Shown piece by piece: positions 1 to 5,126 of a DNA stretch of 9,174 nt. Position 1 is the first letter of the stretch. Each line of letters opens with the position of its first letter. Origin of the DNA: Pseudomonadota bacterium (GTDB lineage: Bacteria; Pseudomonadota; Gammaproteobacteria; Steroidobacterales; Steroidobacteraceae). The stretch is taken from positions 555-9,728 of the forward strand of contig JAPTUI010000242.1 in NCBI GenBank assembly GCA_028067895.1, in the 5' to 3' direction. The notes under the pieces were generated by a model. It was not told the DNA's origin. It searched no databases and saw only the letters and a program-made list of their open reading frames with translations. Made by a program: the position numbers and the translations under genes.

Positions 1-258
1 ATCGGAGATCGGTGTCTTGATCTTGTATGTCGAGCCGATCAGCACTTCCGGACGCTCGAGCTTCTCGTGCATCCGGATGACCTGCGCCATGTGCCCGTGC
101 TTGTCGCGGACCGTAGTCGTCGTCGGCAATGGCGGCAGGGCTGCGGCCGGCGCCGGCTCGGGACTCGCGGCCTGTGCCACTGCAGCCTTTTCGGTCTGCG
201 CCTCGTCGGGCTTTTGTACCTGGTACTTGACGATTTTGCGCTCGATCTTGATGGTCAT
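1..258 (-). CDS. nrdJb: NrdJb, second subunit of split class II ribonucleotide reductase (5' part only)
   Basis: The first 86 codons are present and the gene runs off the window edge. The protein begins MTIKIERKIVKYQV, has an Ala/Pro-rich linker at about residues 20-48, and continues into a segment with RMHEKLERPEVLIGSTYKIK. From memory of the family this matches the start of NrdJb, the small TSCPD-domain partner that follows nrdJa in Pseudomonas. In that genus the class II (adenosylcobalamin-dependent, oxygen-independent) ribonucleotide reductase is split in two, and NrdJb is needed for full activity. The TSCPD domain would lie beyond the window. The ATG at 258 sits 32 bp after the nrdJa stop, so the two genes are almost certainly cotranscribed. 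There is no strong Shine-Dalgarno; GGAC lies a few bases upstream. Confidence 0.85.
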   Translation of the reverse strand, partial: MTIKIERKIVKYQVQKPDEAQTEKAAVAQAASPEPAPAAALPPLPTTTTVRDKHGHMAQVIRMHEKLERPEVLIGSTYKIKTPISD

Positions 259-290
259 GTTCGTCGTCCGAAATGCGCGGGTCCCTCGGC

Positions 291-2066
291 TCAATACTTG
301 CCGAAATACCCTTCCTTGAGACTGTCGAAAAGGTTCGCCGCCGAGTGCATCTCGCCCTCGTACTCGATCTCTTCATCGCCACGCGCCTCGATGACCGTGC
401 CGTCCTCGAGGGTAAATTTGTACACCGTGTTCTTCAGGTCCTGCTCCTTCACCAGCACACCCTGAAATGCTTCCGGATTGAAGCGGAACGTTGTGCAGCC
501 CTTGAGCCCCTGTTCGTGGGCATACAGGTAGATGTCCTTGAACGTCTCGTACGGGAAGTCGGTCGGCACGTTCGCCGTCTTCGAGATCGAGGAGTCGACC
601 CAGCGCTGCGCCGCGGCCTGGACATCGACATGCTGCTTCGGCGTGACGTCCTCGGAAGCGATGAAGTAGTCCGGCAACTTCTCGGCGTCCACGCTCGCTC
701 CAGGCGCTGCGTTGGGGTTAACCAGTTCGCGATACGCCAGCAGCTCGAAGGAACAGACTCCAATCTTCTCTTTGGTCTTGCGTCCCGGACGGATCACATT
801 GCGGAAGTAGTGATGCGCGAACGAGGGCTCGATACCGTTCGATGCGTTGTTGGCAAGCGACAGCGAGATCGTTCCGGTTGGAGCGATCGAAGTGTGATGC
901 GTGTAGCGCGCACCGGTCTCGGCGAGTTGCTCGACGAGTTTTGGTGCGATCTGCGCGATACGCTGCATGTAGCGGCTGTATTTCGCGTGCAGAATGCGCC
1001 CCGGCACCTGGTCGCCGACCTTCAAGCCGTCGCGCACCATCTCGGGACGCTTGCGCAGCATCTCGCTGGTGATTGTGAACTGCTCGGTCATGATGGGCGC
1101 AGGACCCTTCTCGCGGGCAAGCTCAAGGGCCTCCTCCCAGCCGGCGAGCGCCATCTCTCGGGCCACATCCTCGGTAAACTTCACCGATTCGGCTGAACCA
1201 TATTTGAGGCCGAGCAGCGTAAGGGCACTGCCGAGGCCGAGGAAGCCCATGCCATGGCGGCGCTTGCGCATGATTTCGCCGCGCTGCTGCTCGAGCGGCA
1301 GGCCATTGATCTCGACCACGTTGTCGAGCATGCGGGCGAAGATCTTGACGACCTCGCGATACTCATTCCAGTCAAATCGAGCGTGATCGGTGAACGGGTC
1401 GTGCACGAAGCGGGTGAGATTCACCGAACCCAGCAGGCAGCTGCCGTAAGGCGGCAGCGGCTGCTCGCCGCAGGGATTGGTGGCACGGATGTTCTCGCAC
1501 CACCAGTTGTTATTCATCTCATTGACGCGGTCGATGAGGATGAAGCCCGGTTCAGCGAAATCGTACGTCGACGTCATGATGACGTCCCACATGCGCCGTG
1601 CCGGCAGCGTCTTGTAGATCTTGCAGGCAACCAGCCCGTGCTCGTTGACCACGTACTTGTCGTGCACCGGCCATTCGCGCCAGACGAACTTGCTGGAATC
1701 GGCGAGATCGGGCTGCTCCGACTCATACTCCTTGCGCGATAATGGGAACGCGAGCTTCCACTCACCGTTCTGGCGCACCGCCTGCATGAACTCGTCGGTG
1801 ATCAGCAGCGAAAGGTTGAACTGACGCAGTCGCCCGTTCTCGCGCTTGGCCTTGATGAACTCCATCGCGTCCGGATGGCCGACGTCGAATGTGCCCATCT
1901 GCGCGCCGCGGCGACCGCCGGCGGACGAGACGGTGAAGCACATCTTGTCGAAGATGTCCATGAACGACAGCGGACCTGACGTGTAGGCGCCGGCGCCCGA
2001 CACGTAGGCTCCGCGCGGGCGGAGCGTGGAGAATTCATCCGCGCGGGCGGAGCGTGGAGAATTCAT
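291..2066 (-). CDS. nrdJa: NrdJa, C-terminal fragment with the catalytic core (frame-disrupted gene)
   Basis: This 591-residue frame holds most of the large subunit of class II ribonucleotide reductase, which reduces ribonucleotides to deoxyribonucleotides using an adenosylcobalamin-derived thiyl radical. Fragment residues 195-206 read ATNPCGEQPLPP, with the catalytic Asn197, Cys199 and Glu201 of the family; Cys210 in YGSCLLGSVNL is the expected second redox cysteine. Later family signatures are APTGTISL, SSISKTANVP and GLKGCTTFRFNP. The C-terminus FDSLKEGYFGKY resembles Pseudomonas NrdJa. Residues 1-10 (MNSPRSARAD) are an out-of-frame reading of the duplicated DNA; genuine sequence resumes at EFSTLRPRGAYV. 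No Shine-Dalgarno precedes the ATG at 2066, so translation as a separate protein is doubtful. Removing one repeat copy joins this to the N-terminal piece as a 715-residue protein, a normal family length, with the catalytic triad at 321/323/325. Confidence 0.9.
   Translation of the reverse strand: MNSPRSARADEFSTLRPRGAYVSGAGAYTSGPLSFMDIFDKMCFTVSSAGGRRGAQMGTFDVGHPDAMEFIKAKRENGRLRQFNLSLLITDEFMQAVRQNGEWKLAFPLSRKEYESEQPDLADSSKFVWREWPVHDKYVVNEHGLVACKIYKTLPARRMWDVIMTSTYDFAEPGFILIDRVNEMNNNWWCENIRATNPCGEQPLPPYGSCLLGSVNLTRFVHDPFTDHARFDWNEYREVVKIFARMLDNVVEINGLPLEQQRGEIMRKRRHGMGFLGLGSALTLLGLKYGSAESVKFTEDVAREMALAGWEEALELAREKGPAPIMTEQFTITSEMLRKRPEMVRDGLKVGDQVPGRILHAKYSRYMQRIAQIAPKLVEQLAETGARYTHHTSIAPTGTISLSLANNASNGIEPSFAHHYFRNVIRPGRKTKEKIGVCSFELLAYRELVNPNAAPGASVDAEKLPDYFIASEDVTPKQHVDVQAAAQRWVDSSISKTANVPTDFPYETFKDIYLYAHEQGLKGCTTFRFNPEAFQGVLVKEQDLKNTVYKFTLEDGTVIEARGDEEIEYEGEMHSAANLFDSLKEGYFGKY
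2011..2066. repeat. 28-bp perfect tandem duplication inside nrdJa
   Basis: Positions 2011-2038 and 2039-2066 are identical over 28 bases, starting CCGCGCGGGCGG and ending GAGAATTCAT on the plus strand. Periodicity extends one further base (T2010 = T2038). Because 28 is not a multiple of three, the duplication shifts the nrdJa frame, and both reading frames on either side encode family-conserved sequence right up to it. On the coding strand the junction reads GGA TGA, so any copy number above one meets this stop. Only return to a single copy restores the 715-residue protein. It could be a real slippage mutation, a mixed population, or an assembly error. Confidence 0.97.
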
Positions 2067-2466
2067 ATCCGATGCCGCAGCCGGCCTTCAGCGTCAGGCC
2101 CGCCTCGTGCACCTTGCCGAGGATGTTGTCCATCGAATCCTCGATGGTCCCCGAAACAGTGCAGTTGATGGTCGAGGTGGCCGGCTTGTGCTCGAGCGCA
2201 CCGGCGTTGGACGTGACACGTCCGGCCGGAATGGCACCGCGGCGCAACGCCCAGAGGAACCGTTCGTTCCAATGGTCGCGCAGATCCTCCCGCTCGACAT
2301 CCGCCAGCGCGCGTGCCACGCGCTTGTAGGTGTCGTCCATCGTTTTGTCGATGGCCGTGCCGTCTTTGGCGGTCAGACGGTACTTCTTGTCCCAGATGTC
2401 AATTGACGCCTCCTGGAACGGAATGGCGTCAATGTCCTTAGTTTCGATCTTCACGACGGTATTCAT
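2035..2466 (-). CDS. nrdJa: NrdJa, N-terminal fragment ending at a TGA created by the 28-bp duplication
   Basis: This is the first 143 residues of class II ribonucleotide reductase. It starts MNTVVKIETKDIDAIPFQEA, like Pseudomonas NrdJa, and has no ATP-cone. Residues 80-110 carry PAGRVTSNAGALEHKP followed by INCTVSGTIEDS; Cys102 is the expected first redox-active cysteine, which pairs with a cysteine now encoded in the downstream fragment. The conserved GCGIGYEFSTLRPRG closes the frame. In an intact gene AYVSGAGAYTSGPLSF follows directly, but here the second repeat copy is read in frame as GGA TGA and stops translation. Alone the piece lacks the catalytic Cys/Glu and cannot be an active reductase. 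The start is supported by homology; AGGGG lies 12 nt upstream, rather far for a strong ribosome site. Confidence 0.88.
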   Translation of the reverse strand: MNTVVKIETKDIDAIPFQEASIDIWDKKYRLTAKDGTAIDKTMDDTYKRVARALADVEREDLRDHWNERFLWALRRGAIPAGRVTSNAGALEHKPATSTINCTVSGTIEDSMDNILGKVHEAGLTLKAGCGIGYEFSTLRPRG

Positions 2467-2627
2467 GTGTCCGCGGCGCCCCTAGTGTCTGCACACCGGA
2501 TCACAGGGAATACGGGCGGCGCGGAAAGCGCGGGGCTGTGCGCACCGGACTCGCCGATACGCCGATCCACAGCCTGTATCCCCCTGAGCCTCCCCGAACG
2601 CGCGATCTCGCGTGCCGCCGAGAGCGG

Positions 2628-2643
2628 ACACAAGATCTTGTGT
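2628..2643 (-). promoter_or_regulatory. NrdR box (ribonucleotide reductase repressor operator)
   Basis: ACACAAGATCTTGTGT matches the published NrdR-box consensus acaCwAtATaTwGtgt at 14 of 16 positions. It is the core of an 18-bp perfect palindrome (GACACAAGATCTTGTGTC, 2627-2644). NrdR is the zinc-finger/ATP-cone repressor of ribonucleotide reductase genes in most bacteria. The site sits just downstream of the predicted nrdJ transcription start. A degenerate partner, ACGCGCGATCTCGCGT, lies at 2598-2613, 30 bp centre to centre, close to the three-helical-turn spacing usual for paired NrdR boxes. Regulation by NrdR is inferred; the nrdR gene is not in the window. Confidence 0.75.
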
Positions 2644-2653
2644 CGGGGTAAAG

Positions 2654-2682
2654 AGCCTAATGACCACCTGCCTCTGCGTCAA
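2654..2682 (-). promoter_or_regulatory. Candidate sigma70 promoter for nrdJab
   Basis: On the minus strand a -35 box TTGACG (5/6 to consensus, 2677-2682) is followed after exactly 17 bp by TAGGCT (3/6, 2654-2659). Transcription would start near 2647, giving a leader of about 180 nt before the nrdJa ATG. AT-rich DNA lies immediately upstream, where an UP element would be. The NrdR-like operator begins about 4 bases after the predicted start, as expected for a repressed promoter. The -10 match is weak, so the call rests on spacing and context. Confidence 0.5.
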
Positions 2683-2746
2683 GATTTCTAGTTCACGCTA
2701 GATGATTTATAAATGCTTTTTAAAACAATTGGTTATGGAAATTCCG

Positions 2747-2771
2747 CCTGTCGGAGCGGCAGGATTTTTTT
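2747..2771 (+). terminator. Orphan rho-independent terminator pointing toward the heat-shock gene
   Basis: A 7-bp stem CCTGTCG / CGGCAGG (one G-U pair) with a GAG loop at 2747-2763 is followed by A and seven T residues (2765-2771), a standard intrinsic terminator on the plus strand. No plus-strand gene lies upstream of it, since nrdJa runs the other way. It either ends a short untranslated transcript starting in the AT-rich DNA before it (a TATAAA at 2708-2713 is a possible -10) or blocks stray transcription into the heat-shock gene. Confidence 0.6.
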
Positions 2772-2801
2772 CCGCTCGGGCGTTCCGCCTCTGCCCCATA
2801 A

Positions 2802-2817
2802 CCCCTAGATATTGTAT
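2802..2817 (-). promoter_or_regulatory. Second, distal NrdR-like site
   Basis: On the minus strand ATACAATATCTAGGGG fits the NrdR consensus at 12 of 16 positions; the inner ten bases match at nine or eight positions, depending on which strand is read. It overlaps TACAAT, a 5/6 match to a -10 box, though no good -35 is seen upstream. It may control a second, distal nrdJ promoter or be a chance match in AT-rich DNA. Confidence 0.3.
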
Positions 2818-2888
2818 CCCCCGAAATTCCACAGCTTGTGCACAGCCTGTCCCCCGGCCGTCGGCCCCGCCCAACGCAGCCGTCGAGG

Positions 2889-2916
2889 CTTGAAAAAATC
2901 CAGCGCGGCCGCAGAT
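2889..2916 (+). promoter_or_regulatory. Candidate sigma32 (heat-shock) promoter for the Hsp20 gene
   Basis: CTTGAAA (2889-2895) followed after 13 bp by CCGCAGAT (2909-2916) fits the sigma32 pattern CTTGAAA / CCCCATNT: the -35 is perfect and the -10 matches at most fixed positions. The start would be near 2924, about 50 nt before the ATG at 2976. A sigma32 promoter is expected for a small heat-shock gene in this type of organism. Confidence 0.55.
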
Positions 2917-2975
2917 CCGTCTCAACGAGATTCACGGTGCCACAACCTGACACCACTATCATTGGAGGTTGGATC

Positions 2976-3413
2976 ATGACTGTTGTTCGCTATCAGCCCT
3001 GGACGCTCATCGACAGCCTGCAGCGCCAGCTGGATCAGGCGTTTTCGACGGGAACCGACGAGAGCGCCGCTGCGGCGGACGTTGCGTGGATCCCGCAGGT
3101 CGACATCTACGAGGAGAGCGACCGCTACGTCGTGGTCGCAGACGTTCCGGGTGTCGAACCGAAGGACATCCGCATCACCGCCGATAAGGGTCTGCTCACG
3201 ATCCGCGGGGAGAAGCACTCGCGCGAAACGGCGCAGAGCAATGCCCGCCAGCGCCTTGAGCGGCGCAGCGGGACGTTCCTGCGCACGTTCACGCTGCCGG
3301 AGGGAGCCGACGTGGACCGGATCGCCGCGAAGCAGTCGCACGGCGTGCTTGAAGTGGTGATTCCGAAGCAGCCGCAGCTGCAGCCGCGCAACATCGAGGT
3401 CCACGCGGCCTGA
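2976..3413 (+). CDS. Hsp20/alpha-crystallin small heat-shock protein
   Basis: This 145-residue protein is a small heat-shock chaperone: an ATP-independent cytoplasmic holdase that binds unfolding proteins as an oligomer. A short N-terminal arm (1-36, MTVVRYQPWTLIDSLQRQLD) precedes the alpha-crystallin domain (about 38-131), which opens with WIPQVDIYEESDRYVVVADVPGV and closes with the family signature GVLEVVIPK (123-131). The C-terminal tail carries Ile-Glu-Val (140-142), the I-x-I/V motif that docks neighbouring dimers. The ATG at 2976 is chosen because GGAGG (2964-2968) lies 7 nt upstream and the family N-terminus fits; a longer in-frame reading from 2838 has no such support. The gene appears to stand alone, with its own sigma32-like promoter and a strong hairpin just after the stop. 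An exact subfamily name (IbpA or other) is not justified. Confidence 0.95.
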   Translation: MTVVRYQPWTLIDSLQRQLDQAFSTGTDESAAAADVAWIPQVDIYEESDRYVVVADVPGVEPKDIRITADKGLLTIRGEKHSRETAQSNARQRLERRSGTFLRTFTLPEGADVDRIAAKQSHGVLEVVIPKQPQLQPRNIEVHAA

Positions 3414-3426
3414 CTGCTCGACGCTG

Positions 3427-3458
3427 CGCCCCGGGGAGCCGTCGCGCTTCCCGGGGCG
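3427..3458 (+). terminator. Strong GC hairpin after the Hsp20 gene
   Basis: Arms CGCCCCGGGGAGC (3427-3439) and GCTTCCCGGGGCG (3446-3458) form a 13-bp stem with one G-U pair and a six-base loop, starting 14 bases after the Hsp20 stop. No T-run follows, so it may be an imperfect terminator or a 3'-end stabiliser rather than a classical intrinsic terminator. Confidence 0.45.
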
Positions 3459-3508
3459 TAGAATCCGGCGCATGCCGCTGCGCGGCGTAGCGGTGGGTAG
3501 TGACACAG

Positions 3509-4450
3509 ATGGCAGCGCAGATGAACATTTGCGTCCTCGGCGGAACCGGCTTCGTCGGCACCGCCATCATCAACCGTCTCAGCGAAGCCGGGCATTGGGT
3601 GCGCGTGCCGACGCGCCATCCGCACCTGCATCAGGAATTGCAGGTATTGCCCACGGTGCGGCTGATTCGCGCTGACGTACACGATCCGCGTGATCTTGAC
3701 CGCCTGGTCGAGGGTATGGATGCGGTGATCAACCTCGTCGGCATCCTCAATGAGCACGGCCGCAACACGTTTCAACGTGCCCACGTGGAGCTTGCTGCGA
3801 AGCTCGTAGGCGCCTTGAGGGCGAGCCGCGTTCGTCGTGTGCTGCAGATGAGTTCGCTCGGCGCCGATGCGCGCGGCCCAAGCCGGTACCTGCGCAGCAA
3901 GGGGGAGGCCGAAGCGCTGGTACGCGGCGCGGGCGGACAGGTGGATTTCACGATCTTCCGACCGTCGGTGATCTTCGGACCGGGCGACTCGCTCACCAAT
4001 CGCTTCGCCGGCCTGCTGCATCAGTCGCACGGCTGGCTGCCCCTCGCCCGCGCTCAGGCACGATTCGCACCCGTCTACGTCGGTGATGTCGCGGCAGCGT
4101 TCGTGTACGCGCTGCGCACGCGCGGCACGATCGGCCAAACCTACGAACTCGGCGGCCCGCAGATCATGACGCTCGAGGAGTTGGTGCGCACCACGGCGGC
4201 GGTCGCCGGGCTGCCCTGCCATGTCTTTGGCCTCCCCGATTCGCTCGCCCGCCTGCAAGGTCTGATCATGGGCCTACTGCCAGGCAAGCCCTTCACGCTC
4301 GACAACTTCCGCTCCCTCACACGCGACAGCGTCTGCACCGAGGACGGATTTGAACGCCTGGGGCTGCCGCGCCACGGTCTGCACGAACTGCTGCCGATTT
4401 ATCTGGCTCCACCGCGTGCCGCCGCCGGATCGCTGGCGGCACAGAGCTGA
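3509..4450 (+). CDS. NAD(P)-binding epimerase-like protein, complex I NDUFA9-like family
   Basis: This 313-residue protein has an N-terminal Rossmann fold with GGTGFVG at 11-17, the dinucleotide-binding loop of atypical/extended SDRs. It is followed by NLVGIL (75-80), MSSLGA (114-119), a YxxxK pair (Tyr127, Lys131) and RPSVIFGPGD (151-160). The pattern and length match bacterial proteins annotated as complex I NDUFA9-subunit-like or NAD-dependent epimerase/dehydratase. In mitochondria NDUFA9 is an accessory subunit of respiratory complex I; the bacterial role is not settled, and a ubiquinone-related or sugar-nucleotide function cannot be excluded. Starts are possible at GTG 3500, ATG 3509 and ATG 3521. 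3509 is preferred because GGTGGG lies about 11 nt upstream, but 3521 (MNICVLGG) fits the family N-terminus equally well. It lies on the same strand as the Hsp20 gene but beyond a strong hairpin, so is probably a separate unit. Its stop is 29 bp from that of the convergent gene. Confidence 0.85.
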   Translation: MAAQMNICVLGGTGFVGTAIINRLSEAGHWVRVPTRHPHLHQELQVLPTVRLIRADVHDPRDLDRLVEGMDAVINLVGILNEHGRNTFQRAHVELAAKLVGALRASRVRRVLQMSSLGADARGPSRYLRSKGEAEALVRGAGGQVDFTIFRPSVIFGPGDSLTNRFAGLLHQSHGWLPLARAQARFAPVYVGDVAAAFVYALRTRGTIGQTYELGGPQIMTLEELVRTTAAVAGLPCHVFGLPDSLARLQGLIMGLLPGKPFTLDNFRSLTRDSVCTEDGFERLGLPRHGLHELLPIYLAPPRAAAGSLAAQS

Positions 4451-4479
4451 GCCCGGCGAGGCGGCGTCCCTGACGCTGC

Positions 4480-5043
4480 TCACTCGACGATGAACGGCAC
4501 GGGCCAGTCGGACCCCGCGCCGAGCGGACTGAAGCGCAGCGAGCGCTCGACGGCGGCCACCGTGGCCGGCAGAGTGAAGCGCACCTGATATTGCGGCTCG
4601 GTGCGGCTGCGCCAGCGTTCGAAGTACGCCCAGCGCACTCGCGGGGTCTGAGTGACGGATGTTGCGCTGAGCGCGTGCGCGAAGTGCGCGCCGTCGAGCG
4701 CCTTGAACACCGTGCCGACGCGGATGGGGTACCGGGTTGCGGGCCGGAATCGCTGACGGCCGGGCAACCGGCACGAGAGGCGCTGTGGATCGAGCCACCG
4801 CCACCGGCAATGCAGCGCCGGACGGATGTCGACCGGTGCGGTGGCGCGGCCCATGCGTCCGAGCGGCACCATCGGCCGATTGAACTGCAGGACGATTTCC
4901 TGGCCCGGCGGGACGTCGGTCGCGGCCGGCGTCACCGCCAGCCGCTTCAGGACGCCGGCGGCGTGACCCGGGGCGGCTGCAAACATCAACGCCGTCGCCA
5001 GCAGAGCCGACGCGTACGCGCGCCTTCGTGTAGTGCCGCACAT
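4480..5043 (-). CDS. Exported protein resembling only the N-terminus of bacterial alpha-2-macroglobulin (probably truncated)
   Basis: A 187-residue secreted protein. Residues 1-28 form a signal peptide (basic MCGTTRRR, hydrophobic ALLATALMFAAA, likely cleavage after GHA). The rest has FNRPMVPLGRMGR (54-66), then ALHCRWRWLDPQRLSCRLPG with a probable disulfide pair Cys79/Cys91, FRPATRYPIRV (99-109) and PRVRWAYFERWRS (134-146). These resemble the first domains of proteobacterial alpha-2-macroglobulins, periplasmic protease-trapping proteins that normally exceed 1,500 residues. Everything after the first domains, including any thioester region, is absent: the stop follows FIVE directly and the convergent gene begins 29 bp later. 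It is thus either a deletion remnant or a free-standing single-domain protein. The ATG at 5043 has GGAGG 8 nt upstream, a good site, so expression is plausible. It lies 83 bp downstream of cca on the same strand and may be cotranscribed with it. Confidence 0.65.
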   Translation of the reverse strand: MCGTTRRRAYASALLATALMFAAAPGHAAGVLKRLAVTPAATDVPPGQEIVLQFNRPMVPLGRMGRATAPVDIRPALHCRWRWLDPQRLSCRLPGRQRFRPATRYPIRVGTVFKALDGAHFAHALSATSVTQTPRVRWAYFERWRSRTEPQYQVRFTLPATVAAVERSLRFSPLGAGSDWPVPFIVE

Positions 5044-5126
5044 CGCTGCTCCCTCCCTTGCTCCTCGGGCGCAGTGCCTCGCCGCCGTCCATGCTAGCGC
5101 AACACGGCCGCACATCGTCTGACGGC

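Larger units (their letters stand above)
2467..2975. other. Divergent control region between nrdJa and the small heat-shock gene
   Basis: This 509-bp gap carries no convincing gene. It has two textures: a GC-rich part (2467-2680) that would be the nrdJ leader and promoter, and a distinctly AT-rich part (about 2681-2740 and 2764-2830) upstream of it. In the AT-rich part are the palindrome ATTTATAAAT (2705-2714) and a small inverted repeat TCTAG-N6-CTAGA (2687-2702) just upstream of the nrdJ -35 box. A 10-base direct repeat CACAGCCTGT occurs at 2568-2577 and 2841-2850, each followed within two bases by a C-run. Individual promoters, operators and the terminator are listed separately. Confidence 0.8.

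Noticed and set aside
273..1196. 307-codon open frame on the plus strand opposite nrdJa
   Set aside because: Its product is Arg/Leu/Val-rich with no recognisable motif and it mirrors the highly conserved nrdJa coding strand; it is a by-product of GC-rich third positions.
2011..2066. Minimal CRISPR-like repeat
   Set aside because: The two 28-bp copies abut with no spacer and lie inside a conserved coding sequence; no cas genes are present.
2562..2570. DnaA boxes (CGATCCACA here, TTGTGCACA at 2836-2844)
   Set aside because: Each differs from TTATCCACA at two positions; E. coli nrdAB does use DnaA, but these matches are too weak to call.
2467..2650. Cobalamin riboswitch before the B12-dependent reductase
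   Set aside because: No GCCACTG-type B12 box or recognisable riboswitch core was seen in the leader; the arm pair noted does not fit the known architecture.
3125..4258. 377-codon minus-strand frame across the Hsp20 and NDUFA9-like genes
   Set aside because: It spans two well-supported plus-strand genes and the hairpin between them, and has no domain signature.
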